The position numbers and the translations under genes were made by a program. A DNA stretch of 64,000 nucleotides from a bacterium (GTDB lineage Bacteria > Armatimonadota > UBA5829): assembly GCA_021371935.1 (NCBI GenBank), contig JAJFVF010000013.1, positions 62,001-126,000 of the forward strand, given 5' to 3'. Shown here piece by piece: positions 49,475-58,276 of this stretch; the stretch's first letter is position 1; every line of letters starts with the position of its first letter. Under the pieces are notes generated by a model. It did no database searches and was not told the origin of the DNA. It saw nothing but the letters and a program-made list of their open reading frames with translations.

Positions 49475-50208
49475 TACGTGTTTCTAATAACCCTGATTGC
49501 ATCCGCCGCATGTATTGCATGCAGACTGCCGTCCGCACATTTGACGATAAGCGCGCCCGATGGTTTCACGCCATCTATGGTCCCCTCGATCGAACCAGCC
49601 TCTGAAGAAACCTCGACCATACGACCGATGCCCCACATGCGTTCTCGCCACCGTCTCAAGATTTCGTCGAACCCACTTGAAAGATAATGGTCGTACACTT
49701 CAAGCACTTTTGCAGCAAGACGCTCGCATGCCTCGTCTATATTCGACTGATGCCCGGTCTCGATAGCGACGGAGGTGGCCGTATCCTTTATTTCATTTGC
49801 CATCTCGACCTGATTTACATTCAATCCTATCCCGGCTACCGCACCGGAGCCATTTACTGTCTCGACGAGAATTCCTACTATCTTTCTATCGCCCACCAGC
49901 ACATCGTTCGGCCACTTGAGAGCCGGTTCAAGATTGTGATTCATCTCAAGATAGTCCGCGACACCAAGTGACATTACGAATGTCAGCTCGCCCATTTCAG
50001 ATATGGGCCTGCCCGGTGTCAGTATTACGCTTATCATCGCGCAATCGCCCGGCTTATCTATCCAGCTTCTGCCGCGCCTGCCGCGTCCACTGCTCTGCGA
50101 TAGCGCAGTAACGACCGTCCTCTCAGGTTCGCCCCGGCGCAGCATCTCGATTGCTATATCATTGGTCGAAGTCACCATGCCGTAGCGATGGATTCGCATA
50201 GGGATCAC
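49474..50208 (-). CDS. birA: Biotin--[acetyl-CoA carboxylase] ligase (no HTH domain)
   Basis: A 244-residue ligase. The biotin-binding signature GRGRRGRSW and the KWPNDVLV segment are clear, with a small C-terminal SH3-like domain. It lacks the N-terminal DNA-binding domain of E. coli BirA, so it cannot repress bio genes in that way. GTG 50208 overlaps the nadC stop as GTGA and has GGAG five bases upstream; ATG 50199 is the alternative. It is the last gene of a nadA-nadC-birA run. BioY is at 24329. Confidence 0.93.
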   Translation of the reverse strand: MIPMRIHRYGMVTSTNDIAIEMLRRGEPERTVVTALSQSSGRGRRGRSWIDKPGDCAMISVILTPGRPISEMGELTFVMSLGVADYLEMNHNLEPALKWPNDVLVGDRKIVGILVETVNGSGAVAGIGLNVNQVEMANEIKDTATSVAIETGHQSNIDEACERLAAKVLEVYDHYLSSGFDEILRRWRERMWGIGRMVEVSSEAGSIEGTIDGVKPSGALIVKCADGSLHAIHAADAIRVIRNT

Positions 50209-51056
50209 ACTATGTCTCCAACGATCTCCAGGTTGATGTCCATCGCAGGAGCGGAGTGGGTGAGTGCGCCGACTGAAATCAAATCCACACCTGTCTCGGC
50301 AATTTCTTTGACACTCTTCAGGCTCACTCCTCCGGAAGCCTCCAGTAATACCTTGCCGTCGGTAAATGTGACTGCTCTGCGCATCTGGTCGAGAGGCATA
50401 TTGTCGAGCATGACTATGTCTGCCCCGGCTTTGATCGCTTCCTCAAGGCCGTTGATATTGGTAACCTCGACTTCGATCTTGAGAGTATGTGGAGCGCTGT
50501 CTTTTGCTGCCTCTATTGCTGCCGTGATACCCCCTGCAGCAGCGATATGATTGTCCTTGATGAGAATGCCGTCGTCCAAGCCGAACCTGTGATTATATCC
50601 GCCTCCGCAGGTGACCGCGTATTTTTCGAGCCGCCTGAGGCCGGGTGTGGTCTTGCGTGTGTCGACGATACGCGCCTTGGTGTGTTTGACCTGGTCGACA
50701 TACTTTGCTGTAAGAGTAGCGATACCTGACATTCTCTGCAAAAAGTTCAGAGCCACCCTTTCGCCCGTGAGGATTGTCCTGGCCTTGCCGGAAACATTGC
50801 CGATCACGGTCCCGGCCTTTACATGCTTACCGTCACGGATCAATGGCTCGTACATCGTCTGAGTAAAGAACTCGTGAAAGACGACCCATGCCAACTCCTG
50901 ACCAGCAATAATTCCGCTCTCTTTGGCAGTAATAACGCCTCGAGCGGTCATGTCATTTGGAATGGTGAGCAGCGTGGTAATGTCGCCGCTGCCCACGTCT
51001 TCCGCTATTGCACTTTTGACCACGGATTCCAGGTAGACAGGGTCCAGTCCGATCAT
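50205..51056 (-). CDS. nadC: Nicotinate-nucleotide pyrophosphorylase (carboxylating)
   Basis: A 283-residue enzyme of normal length. Key segments: ALNFLQRMSGIATLT, DTRKTTPGLRRLEKYAV (substrate-binding Arg and Lys), HRFGLDDGILIKDNH and a Glu/Asp pair in KIEVEVTN and IVMLDNM. It converts quinolinate and PRPP to nicotinate mononucleotide in NAD synthesis. The start overlaps the nadA stop (ATGA), and birA overlaps its own stop, so the three genes are tightly coupled. Confidence 0.96.
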   Translation of the reverse strand: MIGLDPVYLESVVKSAIAEDVGSGDITTLLTIPNDMTARGVITAKESGIIAGQELAWVVFHEFFTQTMYEPLIRDGKHVKAGTVIGNVSGKARTILTGERVALNFLQRMSGIATLTAKYVDQVKHTKARIVDTRKTTPGLRRLEKYAVTCGGGYNHRFGLDDGILIKDNHIAAAGGITAAIEAAKDSAPHTLKIEVEVTNINGLEEAIKAGADIVMLDNMPLDQMRRAVTFTDGKVLLEASGGVSLKSVKEIAETGVDLISVGALTHSAPAMDINLEIVGDIV

Positions 51057-51952
51057 ATGGCAATCATCCCCTCTATTGCAGCGCGCGCCTTTTCAATTAC
51101 ATCAGCGGACAATGTGATCTCATACTTCATGTCCTCAAGGCTCCAGAGGACCTTCTCAAGCGTAATCTTCTTCATGTTCGGACAAATATTGAGCGGGCTT
51201 GGGTTATAGAAAATCTTGTCCGGGTTATCCTTTTTGAGACGATGGAGTATGCCGCGTTCGGTGCAGACTATAAACTCCTTTGCATCGCTGCCGCTTACAA
51301 ACCGTATCATACCTGATGTGCTCTCGACACCGTCCGCCAGCGCAATTACATCCGGTGTGCACTCGGGATGAGCGATCACCAGCGCATCAGGATGAGCATG
51401 CTTAGCGCGCATCACGTCCTGCGAGAGTATGCGGTGATGCGTGGGGCAAAATCCTGAGTATGTGATGACCTGCTTGTTTGTCTTTGACGCTACATATGCC
51501 CCGAGGGACTTGTCCGGCACGAAGAGTATCGTGTCGGCAGCCATAGACTCGACTATCTTCACTGCATTAGCTGATGTGCAGCAGATATCGCTTTCGGCTT
51601 TGACCTCTGCGCTTGTATTGACATATGCCACCACCGGCAGACCGGGATGCATCTTCTTGAACTCCCTGAGCTGATTGGCATTTATCATGTCTGCCATCGG
51701 GCAGCCCGCATGCAGATCGGGGATCAGAACGGTTTTGTCCGGTGAGAGTATTTTGGCGGTCTCAGCCATAAAGTGCACACCGCAAAAGACAATCACTGCC
51801 GCGTCCGTCTGTGCGGCTTTGCGCGAAAGCTCGAGTGAATCGCCCGTAAAATCGGCTATGTCCTGCACCTCGCCGAGCTGATAGTTGTGCGCAAGTATTA
51901 CCGCGCCGCGCTCGGCCTTGAGTGCTTGTATTTTGTCTATTAGTTCGCTCAT
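51053..51952 (-). CDS. nadA: Quinolinate synthase
   Basis: A 299-residue [4Fe-4S] enzyme. Cluster ligands are expected at Cys84 (HAGCPMAD), Cys169 (SGFCPTHH) and Cys257 (ICPNM), matching the three-Cys class. It condenses iminoaspartate with DHAP to quinolinate. ATG 51952 (MSELIDKIQ) with AGGAAA upstream is chosen over a longer start at 52000. It heads the nadA-nadC-birA operon. No nadB or aspartate dehydrogenase is nearby. Confidence 0.96.
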   Translation of the reverse strand: MSELIDKIQALKAERGAVILAHNYQLGEVQDIADFTGDSLELSRKAAQTDAAVIVFCGVHFMAETAKILSPDKTVLIPDLHAGCPMADMINANQLREFKKMHPGLPVVAYVNTSAEVKAESDICCTSANAVKIVESMAADTILFVPDKSLGAYVASKTNKQVITYSGFCPTHHRILSQDVMRAKHAHPDALVIAHPECTPDVIALADGVESTSGMIRFVSGSDAKEFIVCTERGILHRLKKDNPDKIFYNPSPLNICPNMKKITLEKVLWSLEDMKYEITLSADVIEKARAAIEGMIAI

Positions 51953-52326
51953 TAAATAATTTCCTATTTGAATCACGAAAGCACGAATGTGCGAAAACAC
52001 GAAATTCTATTTTCGTACTTTCCGATAGTACCAAGAATGGTGCGCTGACCAATTAATAAATTAAGTTATTTGCCATGTTATTCCGAGTGCAGTGAGGAAT
52101 GACAGAGCAAGATGCAACCTTATAGCAAAGGTAAATAAACTTGTGTCATTCCCGCAAAAGCGGGAATCCAGACACCTCTCTTCCGTCGAAGCGCCTGTTC
52201 CTGGATTCCCAGTCAAGCTGGGAATGACATATAAGCTTAACCTCCGTTTTGAATTGCAGCCGACAGAGCAATATGCACTTCTTTTCTTGCGTTCTTCATT
52301 TTGTGTTTTCGTGATAAAAACCCGCT
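51953..52326. repeat. 374-base intergenic region between nadA and radA, built of repeats
   Basis: Octamer array 1 (51974-52005: CACGAAAG, CACGAATG, TGCGAAAA, CACGAAAT), then the 86-bp palindrome (52144-52229), then octamer array 2 in complement form (52282-52313: TTTTCTTG, CGTTCTTC, ATTTTGTG, TTTTCGTG). The two arrays face each other around the 86-bp unit. The nadA promoter must lie here, but none is obvious. Confidence 0.65.
52144..52229. repeat. 86-bp palindromic repeat, copy 3
   Basis: It has the same order as copy 1 (CCCGCAAAAGCGGG hairpin, then CCCAGTCAAGCTGGG hairpin) and again runs 86 bp from TGTCATTCCC to GGGAATGACA. Confidence 0.9.
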
Positions 52327-53700
52327 TTATCCCGAAAAGGCGCTGTCTATCGCTGTCTTTACTGTCAGCACCCCTGCAGGCTCGATCTTGATAGATTTTG
52401 AAATCTTGGTTGCGCTGCGGCCTGACATAATGCATTTGTCGAAGCCCAGCCGCGCTGCCTCTTTAAGTCGTTTTTCGGCCTGGCCGACTGCCCGCACCTC
52501 ACCTGCAAGCCCTATCTCGCCGAGAGCGATAGTGCTGTCGTTTATGCTGCAGTCCGACAGGCTCGACGCTACGGCCAGCGCGACCGCCAGGTCGGCTGCA
52601 GGCTCGATGATCCGCACGCCACCGGCCACATTTACGTAAATATCCTTACCCGAAAGGTTAAGTCCGACACGCTTTTCCAGCACGGCAAGGATCATCAAGA
52701 GTTTATTATAGTCGATGCCGGTGCATGTGCGCCTCGGGCTGGGGAAATAGCTGGGCGCTACCAATGCCTGTATCTCGACCAGTATAGGCCGCGTGCCTTC
52801 CATAGTCGAAGTCACAACCGATCCCGACCCATGCTCCGGCCTCTCGGCGAGCAGCGCTTCAGACGGATTGGGCACCTCGACCAGCCCGACCTCACGCATC
52901 TCGAAGATGCCGAGCTCATCCGTCGAGCCGAATCTGTTCTTGACCGCGCGCAACACACGGTAGCTCTGATGCCGGTCTCCCTCAAAGTATAGCACGGTAT
53001 CGACCATGTGTTCCAGAACCCTCGGACCCGCCAATGAGCCTTCTTTGGTGACATGACCTACTATGAAAACAGGTATTCCGGCGTTTTTTGCGATCCGTGC
53101 AAGGGCAGCAGTGCAAGTTCTGACCTGGCTCACAGTCCCAGGCGCGGATGCGAGGTTTGGATCGAACATGGTCTGTATGGAGTCGATTATCACGTATTGA
53201 GGAGCAACATTATCGACATAGTGCTCCACGCCGTGGATGTTCGTCTCCGAGACCACGTAGAGCATCGGCGAAGCTATCCCGATCCTGTTGGAGCGCAGCT
53301 TTATCTGTTCAGCCGACTCTTCACCAGATACGTATAGCACTTTGCCATTACTTGTGCTTAGATGATTAGCGACCTGTATAAGTATTGTGGATTTTCCTAT
53401 ACCTGGGTCGCCACCAATGAGAACCAGCGAACCCGAAACTACGCCACCGCCAAGCACACGGTCGAACTCCGATATGCCACTGGATATTCGCTGAGCGCCG
53501 GTCGCTGTGAGGTCTGTAATTGGTGTAGGAGTGGCGAATTCGCCGGAAAATGCTGTGGCGTGCTTACTGACGGGTGCTTCAGGCGCAACGACTTCTTCGA
53601 CCAGGCTGCCCCATTCGTCACAGTCCGGGCAGCGCCCCAGCCATTTGGGTGATTCGTAGCCGCATGATTGACAGACAAACTTTGTATGAGTTTTAGCCAT
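52327..53700 (-). CDS. radA: DNA repair protein RadA (Sms)
   Basis: A 457-residue protein with the three RadA parts. The zinc finger is CQSCGYESPKWLGRCPDC, the RecA-like ATPase has Walker A GGDPGIGKST and the RadA-specific KNRFG motif, and the C-terminal domain is Lon-like. It helps branch migration in recombination. MAKTHTKF at ATG 53700 is the usual family start, although no good Shine-Dalgarno is visible; TTG 53721 is longer. It is encoded next to, but separate from, the nadA operon. Confidence 0.96.
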   Translation of the reverse strand: MAKTHTKFVCQSCGYESPKWLGRCPDCDEWGSLVEEVVAPEAPVSKHATAFSGEFATPTPITDLTATGAQRISSGISEFDRVLGGGVVSGSLVLIGGDPGIGKSTILIQVANHLSTSNGKVLYVSGEESAEQIKLRSNRIGIASPMLYVVSETNIHGVEHYVDNVAPQYVIIDSIQTMFDPNLASAPGTVSQVRTCTAALARIAKNAGIPVFIVGHVTKEGSLAGPRVLEHMVDTVLYFEGDRHQSYRVLRAVKNRFGSTDELGIFEMREVGLVEVPNPSEALLAERPEHGSGSVVTSTMEGTRPILVEIQALVAPSYFPSPRRTCTGIDYNKLLMILAVLEKRVGLNLSGKDIYVNVAGGVRIIEPAADLAVALAVASSLSDCSINDSTIALGEIGLAGEVRAVGQAEKRLKEAARLGFDKCIMSGRSATKISKSIKIEPAGVLTVKTAIDSAFSG

Positions 53701-53803
53701 AGACTTAAACAAACGGGGCAATCAGACCCATGTCTTTTCACCCCATTTCCATTCGGTATATTTTAGCAGAAGAGCGGAAGGGCTTCAACTGTTTCAGAGA
53801 AGC

Positions 53804-55180
53804 TCATTCCATCCAAAAAAGTCTAGTCGGTGCGCCCGATGTCCAGATATTACGATAAAACGTAGTGGATTTTCCGGTTTTTACATCAACCGCTCTTGCG
53901 TCCGGCCGCCAGATGTCTTTAGTAAACGGGTTCGGATGTCCCAGATAAGCTATGAAGCACCCGTCGGGGCTCCATGCAATGCAATTGGAACATATCGAAC
54001 CCGGCACTCTAGTTGTTCTCTTGTGTCTGCTCGAACAGTCAATTACGACAATCGTATTGTCTATTACCCATGCAACCTGTGCCTTGACTGGGCAAGATGC
54101 AAAATACCATGCGTCCTTTAACGGAGTGACAGAACCTGTTTCCAAGTCTACCAGTATTGATTTGACCGCGGATTGTGTTGCATTGTTGCCGAGACTGACT
54201 TCATATCGATGCGCAAGGGCAGCATATCGATTGTCGAATGAAAAAGCTGCCCGATCAATCCCATCCATATACTTATCGAGGTCCTGCAGTTTCTTTTTCG
54301 ACTCGAGATCGTATATGACCTGGCGACCGCGAAATGTGCAGCAGATCAGCCCACCATCATGCGACATTCCAACAGGATCGGACAATCCATCCGGCAAGTT
54401 CACATAGTCTTTCTGCCAACTGCCGTCAATATATCGTAGATGCAGCAACTTATGAGGCATCAGGCCGATTATTTGTCCATCCGCCAGCAATAAAAAATTT
54501 TTGATTCTTTTCTCGTCCGAATCAAGAGGGCTGGTTCGCAGCCCAAGCTCAACTACATCCTGCAGTTTTGGAGGGCTGGATGAGATGTTAAGAATCTGGA
54601 AATCATTGCGATATTCATGCATAACAAGTTTTCCGCTGACAGCTCTCCTGATGTTTGGGTTCTCATTGCCTATCTGGGGCAGATAAATCACAGCCAGAAG
54701 TATAGCCGTTAAAAGCGCATAGCTTGCGGTGTTCATTTTTGCCGATATCACGAACGACTGTCTTATCGACCTCGGCAGTCTCATCCGATTGGAAAATACA
54801 AACAGGATTAAGCCTTCTGATAATATTGTCAGGACATAACATATAGGCAGGCCGGGCCATAGCTCTGTGCCCTGCGGCATAAAGAATGTGCCGAAGATAC
54901 TTGTGACTGCATTTATAATAACCAGGCCGCCAAAAGGTGTTTTTCTTCCTTTTGTGTATCTGCGCACGACCAGCGCTTCGACGCCTGAGATCACAAGCAA
55001 AACCGGTATAGTGACAATCATCGTTACGACCAACAATGATGCCGCAAGGGGAGACGTGATAACTTGAACGAAGCTGGGTATCCATATATTTGCTTGAGCT
55101 GTTGAGGGGACAAATAACATGACAAAAACTGCAAATACAGTCCATTTCCAGTTCTGCGATACAATAGGTCTTGTAATCAC
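53804..55180 (-). CDS. Membrane protein with C-terminal WD40-like propeller, unknown function
   Basis: A 458-residue protein. The first 175 residues hold four or five hydrophobic helices (near 14-30, 43-68, 84-100, 110-128, 150-170). The remaining 280 residues show TolB/WD40-like strands (CIAWSPDGCFIAYLG, AAFSFDNRYAALAHRYE, MSHDGGLICCTFRGRQVIYDLESK). The propeller is probably outside the inner membrane. GTG 55180 has AAGGA upstream. It is followed by radA and preceded closely by nif3 (21-base gap). No function is recognised. Confidence 0.6.
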   Translation of the reverse strand: MITRPIVSQNWKWTVFAVFVMLFVPSTAQANIWIPSFVQVITSPLAASLLVVTMIVTIPVLLVISGVEALVVRRYTKGRKTPFGGLVIINAVTSIFGTFFMPQGTELWPGLPICYVLTILSEGLILFVFSNRMRLPRSIRQSFVISAKMNTASYALLTAILLAVIYLPQIGNENPNIRRAVSGKLVMHEYRNDFQILNISSSPPKLQDVVELGLRTSPLDSDEKRIKNFLLLADGQIIGLMPHKLLHLRYIDGSWQKDYVNLPDGLSDPVGMSHDGGLICCTFRGRQVIYDLESKKKLQDLDKYMDGIDRAAFSFDNRYAALAHRYEVSLGNNATQSAVKSILVDLETGSVTPLKDAWYFASCPVKAQVAWVIDNTIVVIDCSSRHKRTTRVPGSICSNCIAWSPDGCFIAYLGHPNPFTKDIWRPDARAVDVKTGKSTTFYRNIWTSGAPTRLFWME

Positions 55181-55201
55181 GTTCTGTCCTTCCGCAAATA
55201 T

Positions 55202-56284
55202 CTATTCGATGTAATGAATTTCCATCCCGCATCCGGCGTAATTGGCCTTGAGCCTCTGAGTGATAGCGATCATGCCGGGCCTCTCAGTCTCGAAGTGACC
55301 TGCGTCTATTATTGCAAGGCCATATGCATTCGCGTCTAGTATGTCGTGATGTTTGGTGTCGCCGGTTACGAACACATCGGCTCCCGCATCGAGCGCATCT
55401 TTGAAGTGCGACGACCCGCTGCCGCCGAGCACTGCGACTTTTCGCACAGGCTTACTGAAATCGCCCTCCACCTTCAGCCATTTTACTGCAAGGTCGGTGC
55501 GTACCTTCTCGGCGAAGTCCTTCAGGCTCATTTCATGTTCTAGAGTGCCGACGCGGCCATAGCCATATATGATCGGGTCATTTGCAAGTTGATAGAGGTC
55601 ATATGCGACCTCATCGTAAGGGTGTTTTTCGATCATAGCTTCGACGACTGCATCCAGCCATGATTCGGTACAGATCATCTCCAGTCGGAATTCCTCAACC
55701 TCCGCGAGTTTGCCTATATCACCCACATATGGATCGGCCATAGGCAGCGGCACAAACGATCCTGTCCCACTCACACGGAAACTGCAGTGAGTATACTGGC
55801 CGATCCTGCCGGCGCCAGCCTCGGCCATGGCGTTGCGGACGCTTTCGACGGCCTCTTCAGGGACGAATGTGACGATTTTATAGAATGTGTCCTGCCTGCG
55901 GTTTGTGAGAGGCTTGCAGCCTGTCACGCCCAGCAGGTCGGCCAGGATATCGTTTACCCCACCTGGGGCTGTGTCATAGTTCGTATGCATTGCGTAGAGC
56001 GCTGTATCGGACTTAATGAGTTTGATTACGCGATTTGCTGTTATCTCATCCGGCGTGAGCGACTTGAGCGGCTTATATATCAACGGGTGGTGCGACACGA
56101 TCAGATCGGCATTCATCCCCAGCGCACGGTCTATTGTGTGAGGCGAAACATCCACCGTGACACAGATTTTCTTTACTTCACGGCTCTTGTCACCAACATG
56201 CAGTCCGACAGGGTCGCCATCTTCGGCCAGTTCCGGTGGAACCCAGTTCTCCAGTTGTTCGATTATGTCGGCTATGATCGGCAT
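55202..56284 (-). CDS. Nif3-like dinuclear metal-centre protein with inserted PII-like domain
   Basis: A 360-residue protein of the NIF3/YqfO long form. The metal-binding His pair is in LIVSHHPLIYKPL, with further ligands in AMHTNYDTAPGG and near the end in DAGHFETE. A domain resembling PII/CutA (YKIVTFVPEEAVESVRNAM) is inserted in the middle, as in B. subtilis YqfO. It may act as a GTP cyclohydrolase-like or metal chaperone protein; the function is unsettled. ATG 56284 has GGAGG seven bases upstream. Confidence 0.92.
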   Translation of the reverse strand: MPIIADIIEQLENWVPPELAEDGDPVGLHVGDKSREVKKICVTVDVSPHTIDRALGMNADLIVSHHPLIYKPLKSLTPDEITANRVIKLIKSDTALYAMHTNYDTAPGGVNDILADLLGVTGCKPLTNRRQDTFYKIVTFVPEEAVESVRNAMAEAGAGRIGQYTHCSFRVSGTGSFVPLPMADPYVGDIGKLAEVEEFRLEMICTESWLDAVVEAMIEKHPYDEVAYDLYQLANDPIIYGYGRVGTLEHEMSLKDFAEKVRTDLAVKWLKVEGDFSKPVRKVAVLGGSGSSHFKDALDAGADVFVTGDTKHHDILDANAYGLAIIDAGHFETERPGMIAITQRLKANYAGCGMEIHYIE

Positions 56285-56430
56285 CAGCAAACCTCCGATC
56301 TTATGTTCCCTTTTTTTGCCTTAAGCACCTTCTCAGATATAAATGCCAAATTCCCGTGGTGAATGGCGCATATTTGATGGAATGATTTTTATAGTGCAAT
56401 TTTTAGTTCCAAGGAAGGGTTTATTGCCTG

Positions 56431-57321
56431 ATGTTTGTGCTCGTTGGCATCGCAATAGTATTCGGCAGCATCCTGGCTGGATTTACAATGCACGGGGGCA
56501 AGGTAGCCGCCCTCATGCAATATACCGAGTTTATTATAATAGGTGGAGCCGCGTTTGGAAGCGTGGTAATCGCCTATTCCCTCAAAGACGCCATAGCTAT
56601 GGTCACCGTGGGTTTGAAACTGATGAAGGGCAACCCATTCAAGAAAGAAGTTTTCCTCGAACTGCTTCAGGCGATGTATGAGTTTTTCATGGTCGGGCGC
56701 AAAGGCGGACTCATAGCTTTGGAAAAGCATGTGGAGAACCCGCAGGAATCGGAGTTGTTTCAGAAATACCCGACATTTCTGCAGAACCATCATGCCTTGA
56801 ACCTCTTTGCCGACACGCTCAAACTTGTCGTAATGGGCGGCATCAGTGTCTATGACCTTTCGGATATGATGGACATAGACCTTGAGGCGCAGCATGAAGA
56901 GTCGATGAAGATGAGCGGTATGCTGACCATGGTTGCCGACTCCATGCCCGGCTTCGGAATTGTGGCTGCGGTCCTCGGCGTCGTTATCACCATGGCGGCC
57001 ATCGGCGGTCCGCCGGAGGTCATCGGTGAGAAAGTGGCGGCTGCTCTGGTCGGCACGTTCCTGGGTATTCTTTTGGCCTACGGACTGTTCGCGCCTATGG
57101 CGAAAGCCTGCGAGGCGATCGCCAAGTGCGAATCGCAGTATATGGCATGCATAAAGAACGCAGTGGTCGGGTTTGCCAGAGGCGACGCCCCGCTGATATG
57201 CGTCGAGTTTGCCAGAAGAAACATCGAACCCGAACTCAGGCCCAGTTTCTCTGAGATGGAAGACACCTGCAGAGGCCGCAAGAAGGACGAAGGCTCGGAA
57301 GAAGTAAAGAAAGCCGCATAG
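56431..57321 (+). CDS. motA: Flagellar motor stator protein MotA
   Basis: A 296-residue protein, almost exactly E. coli length. Four membrane helices and the cytoplasmic loop with Arg90 and Glu98 (VGRKGGLIALEKHVE) sit at the same positions as the torque-generating residues of E. coli MotA. PGFGIVAAVLGVVITMAAIGGP forms the third and fourth helices' start. It forms the proton channel with MotB, which follows after 14 bases. No other flagellar genes are present. Confidence 0.95.
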   Translation: MFVLVGIAIVFGSILAGFTMHGGKVAALMQYTEFIIIGGAAFGSVVIAYSLKDAIAMVTVGLKLMKGNPFKKEVFLELLQAMYEFFMVGRKGGLIALEKHVENPQESELFQKYPTFLQNHHALNLFADTLKLVVMGGISVYDLSDMMDIDLEAQHEESMKMSGMLTMVADSMPGFGIVAAVLGVVITMAAIGGPPEVIGEKVAAALVGTFLGILLAYGLFAPMAKACEAIAKCESQYMACIKNAVVGFARGDAPLICVEFARRNIEPELRPSFSEMEDTCRGRKKDEGSEEVKKAA

Positions 57322-57335
57322 TGAGAGTGAAGTAA

Positions 57336-58202
57336 TTGGCCGAAAAAGAAGCAGCTGAAATACGGGTTATTAAGAGGGGCAAATCGCATGCAGGCCACCA
57401 TGGGGGCGCATGGAAGGTGGCTTACGCCGACTTCATGACCGCCATGATGGCGTTCTTCCTGGTCATGTGGATCGTCGGGCTGAGCCAGAATATCAAGCAA
57501 TCCGTTGCGGGTTACTTCCAGGACCCAGTGGGCTTTATGAAGGCAGTTCAGGGAGGCAAGGCGCCATTTTGTGTTTCAGACCTGGACAAAGGTGGTCCCG
57601 GCACAAAACCCCAAGAGGCAGCGGCGGACAGAGTGCGCTTGGCCAAGACGAAACAGACACTGGAAAATATCGTAGCAGGCACCCCAGAGTTTAAGAATAT
57701 TAAGCAGTATGTTGACATCAGGCTTGTAAACGAAGGGCTTGAGATAGATCTGTTGGATGCAAAGGAGTCCATGTTTTTTGACAGCGGCAGCGCCAAGGTC
57801 AAACCCGCAACAAAACAACTTCTAGGTCGTCTTTCTCAGGAACTGACGAAACTGCCGAACAACGTGATTATCGAGGGGCACACAGACAATCGCCCGCTTG
57901 CGCGTTCAGATGGCTATACTAACTGGGAACTCTCAGCCGACCGTGCAAACAGCGCCAGACAGATCATGGAGAGCTGTGGCCTGCGCGAAAAACAGATAGA
58001 CCAGGTGCGCGGTTATGCTGCTACTCATCCGCGCGATTCTGCACATCCTGAAAGCTACACAAATCGACGTGTGAGCATCATTGTCGTACTCAAGGGGATG
58101 GGCGAAGTGCCCACTGTCGGCACTGCTGTCGATAAGGCTATCGGCACGAAAACAAAGGCTATAGACTCGTCCGATCCGGTCGGCATCAGCGGTTCCAAAT
58201 AG
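57336..58202 (+). CDS. motB: Flagellar motor stator protein MotB
   Basis: A 288-residue protein with one N-terminal membrane helix. Asp32 in KVAYADFMTAMMAFFLVMW is the proton-accepting residue at the same position as in E. coli MotB, which argues for a proton-driven motor. Residues about 140-245 are an OmpA-like peptidoglycan-binding domain (FDSGSAKVKPATKQLL, VIIEGHTDNRPLA, LSADRANSARQIM). The start is TTG 57336; no Met lies upstream of the helix. It is coupled with motA. Confidence 0.95.
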   Translation: MAEKEAAEIRVIKRGKSHAGHHGGAWKVAYADFMTAMMAFFLVMWIVGLSQNIKQSVAGYFQDPVGFMKAVQGGKAPFCVSDLDKGGPGTKPQEAAADRVRLAKTKQTLENIVAGTPEFKNIKQYVDIRLVNEGLEIDLLDAKESMFFDSGSAKVKPATKQLLGRLSQELTKLPNNVIIEGHTDNRPLARSDGYTNWELSADRANSARQIMESCGLREKQIDQVRGYAATHPRDSAHPESYTNRRVSIIVVLKGMGEVPTVGTAVDKAIGTKTKAIDSSDPVGISGSK

Positions 58203-58276
58203 TCTTGTATCCTTGCACGAAAAGTCGCATTTTGCTACCATGGCTGCAGTGAATTTACCTGCAGATTTGGAGCAAA

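Noticed and set aside
51974-52313. Possible CRISPR array in the nadA-radA gap
   Set aside because: The repeats are 8-mers without spacers and face each other; no cas gene is near.
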